Shown: piece after piece, positions 45,791-58,950 of the stretch
Layout of the letters: each line of letters opens with the position of its first letter
Position numbering within the stretch: position 1 is the stretch's first letter
Origin: Undibacterium pigrum
Lineage (GTDB): Bacteria; Pseudomonadota; Gammaproteobacteria; Burkholderiales; Burkholderiaceae_D
Direction: 5' to 3'
Assembly: GCF_003201815.1 (NCBI RefSeq)
Contig: NZ_QJKB01000009.1
Span: 124,001 to 188,000 of the forward strand
Length of the DNA: 64,000 nucleotides
Notes under the pieces: model-generated
The model's input: only the letters and a program-made list of their open reading frames with translations
What the model was told of the DNA's origin: nothing
Databases searched by the model: none
Program-made: the position numbers and the translations under genes

Positions 45791-47211
45791 AGACCGAACA
45801 CCCCAGCACATTGCGCGGCAACATCAAACGCATCGCCTCACTGTCATGGCCCATGATGGTGGGCCAGATGGCCGTGGTAGGCAATGGGGTGATAGATACC
45901 GCCATGACTTCGCGCTTCTCGGCGACTGACCTGGCAGCACTCTCTATCGGTATCTCGATTTACGTCAGTATCTTCGTCGGCCTCAACGGCATTTTGCAAG
46001 CCATCTCCCCTGTCGTCGGCCAATTGTTTGGCGCACGCAAATTCAAAAAGATAGGTGCAGAAATCAAGCAAGGTGTATGGCTGGGCGGCTTTCTTGCCTG
46101 TATAGGATGTCTGATCCTGCTGTTCCCAAATAGCCTGCTCTCCATCGCACAAGCCTCGCCCACCTTGAATGACAAGGCTGCGCAATACCTGCAAATCCTC
46201 GCCATCGCCCTGCCCGCCACGCTGGGCTTCAGGATTTATGGCGCACTCAATAATGCAGTTGGCCGCCCCAAGATGGTCATGGCCATACAGCTCGCTGCAC
46301 TGGCGATAAAAATCCCGCTCAATACCCTGTTCATATTTGGTGGCCTCGGCATACCTGCCATGGGCGGCCCAGGCTGCGCGGCTGCCACTGCTGTCAATGC
46401 CTGGCTCATGCTCATCACTGGCTGGCTCATGCTCAAGCACGTCAAATATTATGAATTGTTTGCACTATTTGGCACAGGCTTCGTCAAACCCAACTGGAAA
46501 GCCCTGCGCAGCCTGCTGCACCTTGGCATACCCATGGGCCTGAGCTACCTCATCGAAGTCACCGCATTCGCCTTCATGGCCCTGTTCATCGCCCGCCTGG
46601 GTGAAGTCGCCGTATCCGGCCATCAGCTCACTGCCAACTTTGGCACCATCCTGTACATGCTGCCGCTGTCGATTGCCAGTGCCACCGGCACCCTGGTCGC
46701 GCAAGCCATAGGCGCCAAACAAATGCAGGCCGCCCGCGTCACTGGCAATGCCGGCATCATCCTGGCTGCCATGCTGGCTGTGCCTATCGGCATCACCATC
46801 TGGTTCAGCCGCGACCTGATTTTGCATGCCTACACATCCAACCCCATCATCATCGCCGCCGCCTTCCCGCTGTTCACTTTTATTTCGGTGTACCAGATTT
46901 TTGATGCGATACAAGTCACCACCGCCTTCATCCTGCGTGCCTATAAAATCGCCATCGTCCCCACCATCCTTTACGCCTTCGCGCTATGGGGCTGCGGCCT
47001 CGGCGGCGGCGTCATGCTGGGTCTGGACCCCTACAACATCAGCCCCGCCTTCTTGCACGGCGCAGCAGGCTTCTGGATGGCCAACAGCACCAGCCTCGCC
47101 ATCGTCGCCTTCAGCCTGTGGTACTACCTGCGCATAGTCCAAAAACGCTTCCCCACCCCCGCCATGTGGCGCAGGAACGTAAATTTCGACCAGCCAGGCA
47201 GAAACCCATAA
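45787..47211 (+). CDS. MATE-family efflux transporter
   Basis: 474 aa, twelve membrane helices in two homologous halves. Family features: SWPMMVGQMAVVGNGVIDTAMTSRFSATDLAALSIG in TM1-2 and IPMGLSYLIEVTAFAFMALFIARLGEVAVSGHQL in TM7-8. A NorM/DinF-like sodium- or proton-coupled drug exporter. Translationally coupled to the glycosyltransferase gene. Confidence 0.93.
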   Translation: MKTEHPSTLRGNIKRIASLSWPMMVGQMAVVGNGVIDTAMTSRFSATDLAALSIGISIYVSIFVGLNGILQAISPVVGQLFGARKFKKIGAEIKQGVWLGGFLACIGCLILLFPNSLLSIAQASPTLNDKAAQYLQILAIALPATLGFRIYGALNNAVGRPKMVMAIQLAALAIKIPLNTLFIFGGLGIPAMGGPGCAAATAVNAWLMLITGWLMLKHVKYYELFALFGTGFVKPNWKALRSLLHLGIPMGLSYLIEVTAFAFMALFIARLGEVAVSGHQLTANFGTILYMLPLSIASATGTLVAQAIGAKQMQAARVTGNAGIILAAMLAVPIGITIWFSRDLILHAYTSNPIIIAAAFPLFTFISVYQIFDAIQVTTAFILRAYKIAIVPTILYAFALWGCGLGGGVMLGLDPYNISPAFLHGAAGFWMANSTSLAIVAFSLWYYLRIVQKRFPTPAMWRRNVNFDQPGRNP

Positions 47212-47283
47212 GCAAAGCAAACGGCAAAAGCAGCAAGCCACTTGCAAAATCCTGACGGCTCTGTCATAATTTTGTTCTGCGTT

Positions 47284-47368
47284 GCCGAGATGGCGGAATA
47301 GGTAGACGCACGGGACTCAAAATCCCGCGCCGCAAGGCGTGCCGGTTCGATTCCGGCTCTCGGCACCA
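47284..47368 (+). tRNA. tRNA-Leu (CAA)
   Basis: 85 nt. Acceptor GCCGAGA/TCTCGGC, anticodon stem CGGGA/TCCCG with loop CTCAAAA (anticodon CAA), long class II variable arm and encoded CCA. No duplicate 3' end was found in the window, so it is not shown to be the insertion site of the defence region that follows. Confidence 0.95.
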
Positions 47369-47585
47369 AACACTGATTAAGCTCTTGATTATTCAAGGGC
47401 TTTTTTGGTTTTTAGGCAGCAATTCTTCTTTGCCCATTCCCCCTTCTTCTATAGCTCTTTTTGAGTTACACCAAGCGCATTCCCATAGGCAGTCCTTTGC
47501 CAGTCGGGTAAGATACAAATCAAACAAATGCAAGCAATGCTACAACTGCTTCAGCTCACCGACTTTGAATGACAAAGAATCATCC

Positions 47586-49919
47586 ATGACACAAACATCA
47601 AATAACCTCGCCACTGAATCCTGGGCGATTGCCGACCTGCTCCGTGGTGATTTCAAGCAGAGCCAGTACGGCCGTATCATCTTGCCGTTTTGCTTGCTGC
47701 GCCGCCTGGAGTGTGTATTGGAGGCCAGCAAAGAGGCTGTGTTGGCTGAGCAGCAAAAAATAGAAAGTATGAATTTGCCTGAAGAAGCACAAGAAAAATT
47801 GCTGTTGCGTGCGACTGGTGGTCTGAGTTTCTTCAACACCTCCAAAATGGATTTGTCCAAATTGGGTGAAAATGGCATCAAGGCCAATCTGGAAAGTTAT
47901 ATACAAAGTTTCTCCAAAGATGCGCGTGAGATTTTTGAATACTTCAATTTTGCTGAGTTTATAGGCCAGTTAAACGACGCCAACCTGCTCTATAAAGTCG
48001 TACAAAAAGTTCGTACGATAGACCTCAGCCTTAAGGCTGTCTCAAACCATGACATGGGCCTGGTGTTTGAAGAGCTGATACGCCGTTTTGCCGAAGGTTC
48101 GAATGAAACAGCGGGTGAGCATTTCACCCCGCGTGACATTGTGCGGCTGACGACTTCGCTGGCATTTATGGAAGACGACGAAGCACTCACCATGCCCGGA
48201 ATTATCCGTACCATTTATGACCCCACCGCTGGCACTGGCGGCTTCTTGTCAGCAGGTATGGAGTACGTGCATGAATTAAACCCCAAGGCAGTGATGCGCG
48301 CCTTTGGCCAAGAGCTGAACCCTGAAAGCTATGCCATCTGCAAAGCAGACATGCTAATAAAAGGGCAAGAGGTAAGTAACATCAAGCTTGGCAATACGCT
48401 GTCGAATGATCAGCTCTACTCCACCAAGTTTGACTACATGCTATCCAATCCTCCCTTTGGCGTGGACTGGAAAAAGATAGAAGAAGACATCATCAAAGAG
48501 CACAATGAAAAAGGCTACGATGGTCGCTTCGGCGCGGGCTTGCCCAGAGTCTCTGATGGTTCTTTGCTGTTCCTGCTGCACCTCATCAGCAAGCTGCGCG
48601 ATGCTAAGGATGGCGGCGGCCGCATAGGCATTATCCTCAATGGCTCCCCCCTGTTCACAGGCGGTGCGGGCTCTGGCGAATCTGAAATCCGCCGTTATAT
48701 TCTGGAAGCCGATTTGCTGGAAGCCATTGTCGCCCTGCCGACCGATATGTTCTATAACACTGGCATCGCCACCTATGTCTGGGTACTGTCCAACAAAAAA
48801 CCAGAAGAGAAAAAGGGGCTGGTACAACTGATCAACGGCAGCAACCTCTACAGCAAAATGCGCAAGTCATTAGGTAGCAAGCGCAATGAAATGAGTGCAG
48901 ACGACATCGCCACCATCATCCGCTGCTTTGGTGATTTTGAAGCCGTTGATGCGCGTGAACTGGATAAACCCGCCGAACTAAAAAGTAATCGCGGCAGGCA
49001 ATCGGCGAACACTAAGACTGAGACTGCCAAAACCTTTGCTGCCAAGATTTTCAAAACCCATGAATTTGGCTACCGCCGCATTACCATCGAGCGCCCATTA
49101 AGACAGTCTTACCAGTTCTCTGATGAGCGCATTGCCACGCTGCGCTTTGAATCTGGTGCATTGAACAGCATCATGCAATGGGCATACGCAGAGTTCGCCA
49201 CTCTGCCAGGCGCTATCTGGAGCGATGCATCGGATTGCATGCACTATGGCGACCTTGGCCAACATGAAGACACCATACGCCGCTACATCAAAATTCATTT
49301 TGCCGACCTCAAAGAAAAGCAAATCAAAGACCTGCTCAATCGCGATACCTGGTTAAGCGCCAAAGCCAGCATGCTCAAAGCCCAGGCCCTGCAAGCGCAG
49401 ATAGGCAAATCACAGTTTGATGATATGAACGATTACGATGACGCCATTGCCAAAGCAGCCAAGCTCGCCAACATCAACCTGGACGCCAAAGACAAAAAAG
49501 TCATCGAAGCCGCAGTAAGCTGGAAAAACCCAGCAGCCCTGCCCGTTATCAAAAAAATCCACAAAGCCAGGGCTGACGCTATCTATGGCCTGTTTAACGT
49601 GGATGGCAAAACCATAGAATATAAAGCCGATGGCGACCTGCGTGATTTTGAAAACGTCGCGCTAGATCCATCCAAAACAGTCAACGAGATCAACGAAGCC
49701 TACTTCAAAAAAGAAGTGCAACCCCACGTGCCAGACGCCTGGATAGACGCCAGCAAAAAAGACGATAAAGACCGGCAAATTGGCATCGTCGGCTATGAGA
49801 TCCCCTTCAACCGCCATTTCTACCAATACCAGCCACCGCGCGACTTGACTGAGATAGATGCGGACCTTGATGCAGTCAGCGCAGAGATCATGAAGCTGCT
49901 GCAAGAGGTGCATTCATGA
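47586..49919 (+). CDS. hsdM: Type I restriction-modification DNA methyltransferase subunit HsdM
   Basis: 777 aa N6-adenine methylase that works with HsdS. SAM motif [10 protein letters not shown] (about 212) and catalytic NPPF (about 287) are present; [10 protein letters not shown] precedes. Longer than classical HsdM (about 500), with an extra C-terminal third rich in charged helices, a form often met in betaproteobacteria. Start ATG at 47586 ([21 protein letters not shown]). An in-frame stretch back to 47385 overlaps the tRNA-Leu downstream flank and is unlikely to be coding. Stop overlaps the next start (ATGA). Confidence 0.95.
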   Translation: MTQTSNNLATESWAIADLLRGDFKQSQYGRIILPFCLLRRLECVLEASKEAVLAEQQKIESMNLPEEAQEKLLLRATGGLSFFNTSKMDLSKLGENGIKANLESYIQSFSKDAREIFEYFNFAEFIGQLNDANLLYKVVQKVRTIDLSLKAVSNHDMGLVFEELIRRFAEGSNETAGEHFTPRDIVRLTTSLAFMEDDEALTMPGIIRTIYDPTAGTGGFLSAGMEYVHELNPKAVMRAFGQELNPESYAICKADMLIKGQEVSNIKLGNTLSNDQLYSTKFDYMLSNPPFGVDWKKIEEDIIKEHNEKGYDGRFGAGLPRVSDGSLLFLLHLISKLRDAKDGGGRIGIILNGSPLFTGGAGSGESEIRRYILEADLLEAIVALPTDMFYNTGIATYVWVLSNKKPEEKKGLVQLINGSNLYSKMRKSLGSKRNEMSADDIATIIRCFGDFEAVDARELDKPAELKSNRGRQSANTKTETAKTFAAKIFKTHEFGYRRITIERPLRQSYQFSDERIATLRFESGALNSIMQWAYAEFATLPGAIWSDASDCMHYGDLGQHEDTIRRYIKIHFADLKEKQIKDLLNRDTWLSAKASMLKAQALQAQIGKSQFDDMNDYDDAIAKAAKLANINLDAKDKKVIEAAVSWKNPAALPVIKKIHKARADAIYGLFNVDGKTIEYKADGDLRDFENVALDPSKTVNEINEAYFKKEVQPHVPDAWIDASKKDDKDRQIGIVGYEIPFNRHFYQYQPPRDLTEIDADLDAVSAEIMKLLQEVHS

Positions 49920-50935
49920 GCAAATCAAACCTGAGCAATGTCGCGCAGCCCGATTTTGCTGAAGTCGTACATCTGATCACAGCCGCACGCCAGCACGCCT
50001 ATCAAGCCGTCAATACCACCTTGATAGAGCTGTATTGGCAAGTGGGTGCCTACATCAGCAGTAAAATCAAGGCCGCAGAATGGGGAGATGGTGTGGTCGA
50101 TGCGCTGGCGAAACATTTAGTCATCACGCAGCCTAATTTAAAGGGATTTACCCGCGCCAATCTGTTTCGTATGCGCCAGTTTTATGAAACTTATCAAAGT
50201 GATCAAATTGTCGCAGCACTGCTGAGACAATTACCATGGACGCACAATCTCATCATTATGAGCCGTAGTAAGCTTGCTGAAGAGCGAGTCTTCTATCTCA
50301 ACATGGCAGTTCAAGAAAAATGGTCTAGCCGTGAACTAGAGCGTCAATTCAACACGGCAATGTTTGAACGCATGGTCTTGAATCCAGTAAAACTCTCAAC
50401 AACGTTGAGAGAAACGCACCCAGAAGCTTTAAACGTCTTCAAAGACAGCTATGTCGTCGATTTTCTGAATTTGCCGCAGGGCCATAGCGAAGCCAATTTA
50501 CAACAAGGTTTAATCTCCAAGCTCAAGCAATTCTTGATCGAACTGGGGCGCGATTTTTGTTTCGTTGGTAGCGAATATCCGGTGCAAGTGGGGAAACAAG
50601 ATTTCGCCATTGATTTGCTGTTCTTTCATCGCGGCCTGAACGCTTTGGTCGCGATTGAACTGAAAATAGATCGTTTTAGCCCATCGCACCTGGGACAACT
50701 CAATTTCTACCTGGAAGCCCTGGATCGGGACCACAAAAAGCCACACGAAAACCCCGCCATCGGGGTGCTGCTGTGCGCCAGCAAAGATGATGAAGTGGTC
50801 GAATATGCACTGAGCCGCAGCCTTTCTCCCGCCATGATCGCCGAATACCAAACGCAATTGCCCGATAAAAAACTGCTGCAAGCGAAACTGCATGAATTTT
50901 ATCTCTTGAATCTGGCACAGGAGGATGGGGTATGA
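49916..50935 (+). CDS. YhcG/DUF1016-family PD-(D/E)XK nuclease
   Basis: 339 aa. The N-terminal DUF1016 domain ([41 protein letters not shown]) is followed by a nuclease domain with [22 protein letters not shown] (about 225-245), which supplies the Asp and ExK catalytic residues. Embedded between hsdM and hsdS with 4-base overlaps on both sides. DUF1016 genes are frequent guests in type I operons, and an accessory defence role is inferred. Confidence 0.9.
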   Translation: MSKSNLSNVAQPDFAEVVHLITAARQHAYQAVNTTLIELYWQVGAYISSKIKAAEWGDGVVDALAKHLVITQPNLKGFTRANLFRMRQFYETYQSDQIVAALLRQLPWTHNLIIMSRSKLAEERVFYLNMAVQEKWSSRELERQFNTAMFERMVLNPVKLSTTLRETHPEALNVFKDSYVVDFLNLPQGHSEANLQQGLISKLKQFLIELGRDFCFVGSEYPVQVGKQDFAIDLLFFHRGLNALVAIELKIDRFSPSHLGQLNFYLEALDRDHKKPHENPAIGVLLCASKDDEVVEYALSRSLSPAMIAEYQTQLPDKKLLQAKLHEFYLLNLAQEDGV

Positions 50936-52275
50936 GTCGGTATAAGGCTTATTCAGAATATTGCGATTCCGGTTTGTCTTGGTTAGGTAAGATGCCAAAC
51001 CATTGGAAGCTAATCAAAGCAAAATATATTTTTCAGAGAGTTCAAAGAGAAGTACGCCCAGAAGATGGTGTAGTTACGGCGTTCAGGGACGGGCAAGTCA
51101 CCTTACGGACGAACAGGCGTGTCGAGGGATTCACTGAATCGATTAAGGAAATCGGATATCAGGGTGTGCGAATGGGTGACTTGCTTGTACATGCGATGGA
51201 TGGGTTCGCAGGAGCAATTGGCGTTAGCGATTCTGACGGAAAATGTTCACCCGTTTGTTCAGTATGCGTGCCAGTAAAACCAACCAATACACACGTGCAA
51301 TATTACGGTTACCTTGTGCGTCAATTAGCCGTAACTGATTTCATAACATCCCTTGCGAAAGGAATTCGCGAGAGATCAACTGAATTTAGATTCAGCGAAT
51401 TTTCCGGTCTGGAGTTAGCATTTCCGCCGATTTCTGAACAACAAAAAATCACCAATTTCCTCGACTATGAAACCGCCAAGATCGATATCCTGATCGCGAA
51501 GCAGCAAGAGTTGATCAAGCTGCTGAAAGAAAAACGGCAGGCGGTGATTAGTCATGCCGTCACCAAAGGCCTCAACCCCAACGCCCCCATGCGCGATTCT
51601 GGTGTGGAGTGGCTAGGCAAAGTGCCGAAACATTGGGGAGTAAAGAAATTCAGATTCCTATGTGATCGAATCATAGCTGGTCCCTTTGGATCAAGTATCA
51701 CAAAAGACATGTATGTAAAAGAAGGCTATAAAGTTTACGGTCAAGAACAAGTTATTCCGAATGACTTTACTATCGGCGACTACTACGTTTCAAAGCGCGA
51801 TTTCTTAGAGCTCTTTCGTTACAGCACAAATCCAGGAGATATCCTTATTAGTTGTGTTGGTACATTTGGGAAAGTAGCGGTTTTTCCAAATAGCGCTGAG
51901 CCGGGGATTATTAATCCCCGTTTGATCAAGGCCGAAGTTAAAACGATTTGCAATCCACTTTATTTATGTGAATTTCTCAAAAGTGAAATGGTTTTCAAAC
52001 AATTTGAGTTACTAAGTCGAGGTGGAACAATGGGAGTTATTAATATTGGAGTCCTAAATGAGATATTGGTTGCATGTCCTCCTTTGGAAGAACAAGATGA
52101 AGTTTTTTTATTCATAAAGAGACAAAAAGAAAAATTTAACTTTTTGATTGAAAGAGCAAATAAACAAATTGAATTGGCTCAAGAACGCCGCACAGCTCTA
52201 ATCTCCGCAGCCGTCACCGGAAAAATCGACGTACGCGACTGGCAAGCCCCCAGCGACACAGCCTTAGCCGCCTGA
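50932..52275 (+). CDS. hsdS: Type I R-M specificity subunit HsdS
   Basis: 447 aa. Two target-recognition domains separated by a conserved helix (EQQKITNFLDYETAKIDILIAKQQELIKLLKEKRQAV, about 178-213) and closed by a second one (EEQDEVFLFIKRQKEKFNFLIERANKQIELAQERR). Each half begins with a D-S-G-x-x-W-L-G-K motif. Both recognition domains, most clearly about 51650-52170, are more A/T-rich than the conserved parts, as expected for exchanged specificity modules. The target sequence cannot be predicted here. Confidence 0.92.
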   Translation: MSRYKAYSEYCDSGLSWLGKMPNHWKLIKAKYIFQRVQREVRPEDGVVTAFRDGQVTLRTNRRVEGFTESIKEIGYQGVRMGDLLVHAMDGFAGAIGVSDSDGKCSPVCSVCVPVKPTNTHVQYYGYLVRQLAVTDFITSLAKGIRERSTEFRFSEFSGLELAFPPISEQQKITNFLDYETAKIDILIAKQQELIKLLKEKRQAVISHAVTKGLNPNAPMRDSGVEWLGKVPKHWGVKKFRFLCDRIIAGPFGSSITKDMYVKEGYKVYGQEQVIPNDFTIGDYYVSKRDFLELFRYSTNPGDILISCVGTFGKVAVFPNSAEPGIINPRLIKAEVKTICNPLYLCEFLKSEMVFKQFELLSRGGTMGVINIGVLNEILVACPPLEEQDEVFLFIKRQKEKFNFLIERANKQIELAQERRTALISAAVTGKIDVRDWQAPSDTALAA

Positions 52276-52317
52276 TAGCCTTTGATTAAACCAAGCCTCC
52301 ACCAGAGAACCCTCTTT

Positions 52318-55635
<3,318 letters not shown>

Positions 55636-55640
55636 ATTTC

Positions 55641-55669
55641 CAATTCTCTCCACATCGTGGAGAGAATTG
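55641..55669. repeat. Perfect 13-bp hairpin after hsdR
   Basis: CAATTCTCTCCAC-ATC-GTGGAGAGAATTG, only 5 bases past the hsdR stop. No T run follows on either strand, so it may be a Rho-type stop, an mRNA end stabiliser or a protein site. Confidence 0.75.
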
Positions 55670-55684
55670 CGCCGATGAACTGAA

Positions 55685-56623
55685 TCAAAAAGGCTTAGTC
55701 ACCCTACCCTCATAGGCTTGCAATATCAGCGGCTTTGCATTTTCAAAATCATCGCTATTTGCAACCGACACTTCCAAATCACCAGTTCCCCAGTGCCCAC
55801 TATTGCTCACATTCCTGCAATTGGCAGGCATGACAGCAAACTGCGCTGGGTCGATATGCAAGTACAGAACGATGCGATTCTTTTGCAAAACGACAGTGGC
55901 AAAATTTTTCAGGCGCTTAAATGCTGCATAGAGCTTGAGTTCTTTTCGTTCCACGTCATCACCAAGTGAGGCAATGAAGTCTTCAACTGTCATCAATAAT
56001 TCCCGCAAATGTGGTGACAATTCATGCAGCCATTCTGCGTATGACTTGTCGCCACTCCTGGATCGATTGACAGGAGTGAGCTCGCTGACAGACTTGGTGG
56101 TCGTTTTAGGTGTGGGATTGCTACCGCTGTTGGCTTGTTCCAATAACAGTAAATCTTCACCAAATAAGCGATAGCGTATTAGCTCAATATTGCGATCTAT
56201 CTGCTGAACTGCATGTGCATCAAACTTGGTAAAGTCAGCGGCGATGCAAACCAGGCGTGGTGCGCTCCAGTCTATGCTGGCTGCTGCAGCATCACCCAAT
56301 TTTTTAGCGACCAAAAGCTGGAACTCTGCCTGATGATCCATTAACCAATCAAGATAATACAAGCCTTGATTGATGACATTCTCAGACACAGAACGCTTGT
56401 ATTCCAAAATTACAGGACAGGCGTTTTCATCCAGGCCTAGCGTATCTATGCGCCCTCCATGCGTTTTTCCGGTGCTGTATTCAGATGCCAGAAAGCGTAT
56501 GCGCAGCAGGTTGATCAGGTTATTTTCTATCAGGGTCTGCAAGGGGCGTTCAAGGCCGGATGCATCGCCTTGCAGCATGGTGGCTTTGCCATCGCTCAGA
56601 CGGAACAAGCTGATTTCACTCAT
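55685..56623 (-). CDS. DUF91/NucS-like nuclease with C-terminal DUF5655-type domain
   Basis: 312 aa. The N-terminal part has GGRIDTLGLDENACPVILEYKRS (about 56-78), the Asp and ExK of a PD-(D/E)XK fold of the DUF91 (NucS-related) type. The C-terminal part (HELSPHLRELLMTVEDFIASLGDDVERKELKLYAAFKRLKNFATVVLQKNRIVLYLHID) matches the DUF5655 pattern. Such proteins are common in defence regions. Convergent with hsdR. The substrate is not known. Confidence 0.8.
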   Translation of the reverse strand: MSEISLFRLSDGKATMLQGDASGLERPLQTLIENNLINLLRIRFLASEYSTGKTHGGRIDTLGLDENACPVILEYKRSVSENVINQGLYYLDWLMDHQAEFQLLVAKKLGDAAAASIDWSAPRLVCIAADFTKFDAHAVQQIDRNIELIRYRLFGEDLLLLEQANSGSNPTPKTTTKSVSELTPVNRSRSGDKSYAEWLHELSPHLRELLMTVEDFIASLGDDVERKELKLYAAFKRLKNFATVVLQKNRIVLYLHIDPAQFAVMPANCRNVSNSGHWGTGDLEVSVANSDDFENAKPLILQAYEGRVTKPF

Positions 56624-56683
56624 ATTATTTTGTTGTTATTTAAAGTAGCAATTGACGCATTATCAGAGCGAAGCGCCAATAAC

Positions 56684-57049
56684 TCAATACCTATGCTCAT
56701 CCACTAAATGCTTATTAAAGCTGTACTTGCTGCCACCTTGCAGCACATCAGTCAGGCGTTTGGGGTTGGCGGATGAGATGAAGATGTCGGCGATGCCGTC
56801 CTTGACGCGGAACTTGGTGGCGGGGCTTAAGATGTTGTTGGCTTTGATCATCAGGTGGCGGATGATTTTGGCTTTTTCGCTGCAGATGAGGAAATGGTTT
56901 TCTTTTCTGAAGTTGGTCAGGGGGATGTTGAGCCACCAGCCTTCGTCGTTGCCGTAGCGGACGACTTGGGAGAATTGGGTGTTGCCTTCGTTGAGGACGT
57001 TGGCTTGCAGGGAATCGTTGGCGATTTGGATGGCTTCGGCTTTGTTCAT
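56684..57049 (-). CDS. Unknown small protein
   Basis: 121 aa, starting MNKAEAIQIANDSLQANVLNEGNTQFSQVV, with a WWLNIPLTNF and NHFLICSEKAKIIRHLMIKANNI core. Predicted mixed alpha/beta and soluble, no signal peptide. No family recognised. Between the DUF91 nuclease and FAN1-like genes. The 236-base gap after it (57050-57285) has no gene. Confidence 0.65.
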   Translation of the reverse strand: MNKAEAIQIANDSLQANVLNEGNTQFSQVVRYGNDEGWWLNIPLTNFRKENHFLICSEKAKIIRHLMIKANNILSPATKFRVKDGIADIFISSANPKRLTDVLQGGSKYSFNKHLVDEHRY

Positions 57050-57285
57050 TTTTGTCTTCTTTGGCGTCTTGGGCGGGATTCATGAGCAGGATTGCTGCCT
57101 GGGTATTCGACGGAAACCCATCCCTATCCCTGCCTTTCCCTTGAAGGGAAAGGAGTATATGGCAGTATTTTAACCGCTGGGCCTTCAATACAGACGGAAT
57201 TGGTCACAGTTCTCGTTTACCCGTCATCCCACATTGCGTTAAACTGTATGCATATACAGTTATTTAAACACTACTTCCCTGCCCC

Positions 57286-58950
57286 ATGCTTGCCAATCTG
57301 GATCATACTTTTTACTACCTTGAAAACTTCCAGGCCGTGCTGGACTGGGTGGGTGGGCGTTATGCGGATTTATTGGCTGGTGATGAGCAGGCGTTTATAG
57401 CGCAGTTTGGCGAGCTGCCGCAGGCATCGCGGGCTTTGTTTGTGCGTATGGTAATGCGCAAGGGTTGCGTGTTCAGGGCCAGCAAGCTGGTGTATGGCGA
57501 AATTGGTGAGACCAGGGCGGCCATGCAGGCGCTGGTGGATGTGGGCTGGGTGCAGGCTGATCCAGAGCTCGACATTGCTGGCCTGTTTGATTTGCTGCAA
57601 AAACCTGAGCTGGCGCTGGTGCTGGCGATGACGCCTGCTGAAAAGAAATTGCCCAAGGCTGAGCAACTGGGCTTGTTTAGCTTGCGACATACGGGTAGCC
57701 AGGCTTTTTCTGCATGGTGCTCAGACGCTGTCAGTGCTGTGGACGATGTGGCTTACCAGGTTGTGAACAAGGATTTGTGTGACCGGCTGCGTTTGCTGTT
57801 TTTTGGCAATCTGTATCAGGACTGGTCTGAGTTTGTGTTGTCTGACCTGGGCATTTCCCAGTATGAAAAGGTGGAGTTTTCTGCTGCCTCGCGTGGCTTT
57901 GGTTGTCGTGCGGATATTGATGCTTATCTGGCTTTGCATGCCTGTCGTGAGGCTTTTCATGCGGAGCAGCCTGTGCCTGAGGTGCTGGCGCAACTGGCTG
58001 GTTTGCATGACCTGGACAATGCCTGGCTGACCAGCCGCCGTAACCGCTTGCTGTACCAGATTGGCGAGCACCTGGAAAAGCAAAAGGACTGGGCGCTGGC
58101 GCAACAGGTGTATGCGGGTTGCACTTACCCTGGTGCGCGTTTGCGGGCCATACGGGTGCTGGAAAAAAGTGAACAGACGCAGGCTGCCTATGATTTGCTG
58201 ACGCTGGCGCAGCAAGCACCCGAGAGTGAGGCAGAACATCAGCAAATGTTGCGTATTGCGCCGCGCCTTGGTCGCAAGCTGGGGCTGGCTAAAGTTACCA
58301 AAGCAGCTCGTACATCACCGACAGAGCTGGCCTTGTGTCTCCCCTTCCCGCAAGAAGATTATGTGGTTGAGTATGTGGTGCGCGATCATTTGCATACAGA
58401 TGATGCGCCGGTGTTTTATGTGGAAAATGCGCTTATCAACTCCCTGTTTGGCTTGTTGTGCTGGCCAGTGATTTTCAAGGCGATACCGGGGGCGTTTTTT
58501 CATCCCTTCCAGCGTGAGCCTGTGGATTTACTAAGTGCCGATTTTCAGTCGCGGCGAGCAGATGATTTTGCGGCCTGCTTTGCGCAACTGGAGTCGGGTG
58601 TTTATCACCAGACCATACGGCAAACTTATGCGGCCAAGTCTGGCTTGCAGTCACCTTTTGTGTTTTGGAGCACGTTATCTGAAGACTTGCTGGAGATGGC
58701 GCTGGCCTGCATACCTGCACAACATCTGAAGCATAGTTTTGAGCGTATCTTGCTTGACATACGCGCCAACCGCAATGGCTTTCCTGACCTGATACAGTTT
58801 TGGCCGCAGGAGCGGCGCTACAGGATGATCGAGGTCAAAGGGCCAGGTGACAAGCTGCAGGATAACCAGAAACGCTGGCTGGACTTTTGTGCCAGGCATG
58901 ATATGCCAGTGGCGGTTTGTTACCTGGAGTGGCAAGAGGCTGAGCAGTGA
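57286..58950 (+). CDS. FAN1-like VRR-NUC structure-specific nuclease
   Basis: 554 aa. A helical N-terminus and TPR-like middle (ALAQQVYAGCTYPGARLRAIRVLEKSEQTQAAYDLL), then the C-terminal VRR-NUC domain: RNGFPDLIQFWPQERRYRMIEVKGPGD (about 492-518), with Asp and ExK catalytic residues, and DNQKRWLDFC. Length and order match bacterial FAN1, a flap/cross-link repair nuclease. The stop overlaps the GTG start of the helicase gene, so they are coupled. Confidence 0.9.
   Translation: MLANLDHTFYYLENFQAVLDWVGGRYADLLAGDEQAFIAQFGELPQASRALFVRMVMRKGCVFRASKLVYGEIGETRAAMQALVDVGWVQADPELDIAGLFDLLQKPELALVLAMTPAEKKLPKAEQLGLFSLRHTGSQAFSAWCSDAVSAVDDVAYQVVNKDLCDRLRLLFFGNLYQDWSEFVLSDLGISQYEKVEFSAASRGFGCRADIDAYLALHACREAFHAEQPVPEVLAQLAGLHDLDNAWLTSRRNRLLYQIGEHLEKQKDWALAQQVYAGCTYPGARLRAIRVLEKSEQTQAAYDLLTLAQQAPESEAEHQQMLRIAPRLGRKLGLAKVTKAARTSPTELALCLPFPQEDYVVEYVVRDHLHTDDAPVFYVENALINSLFGLLCWPVIFKAIPGAFFHPFQREPVDLLSADFQSRRADDFAACFAQLESGVYHQTIRQTYAAKSGLQSPFVFWSTLSEDLLEMALACIPAQHLKHSFERILLDIRANRNGFPDLIQFWPQERRYRMIEVKGPGDKLQDNQKRWLDFCARHDMPVAVCYLEWQEAEQ

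Noticed and set aside
47284..47368. tRNA-Leu as integration site for the type I R-M region
   Set aside because: No duplicate of the tRNA 3' end and no integrase gene seen downstream within the window.
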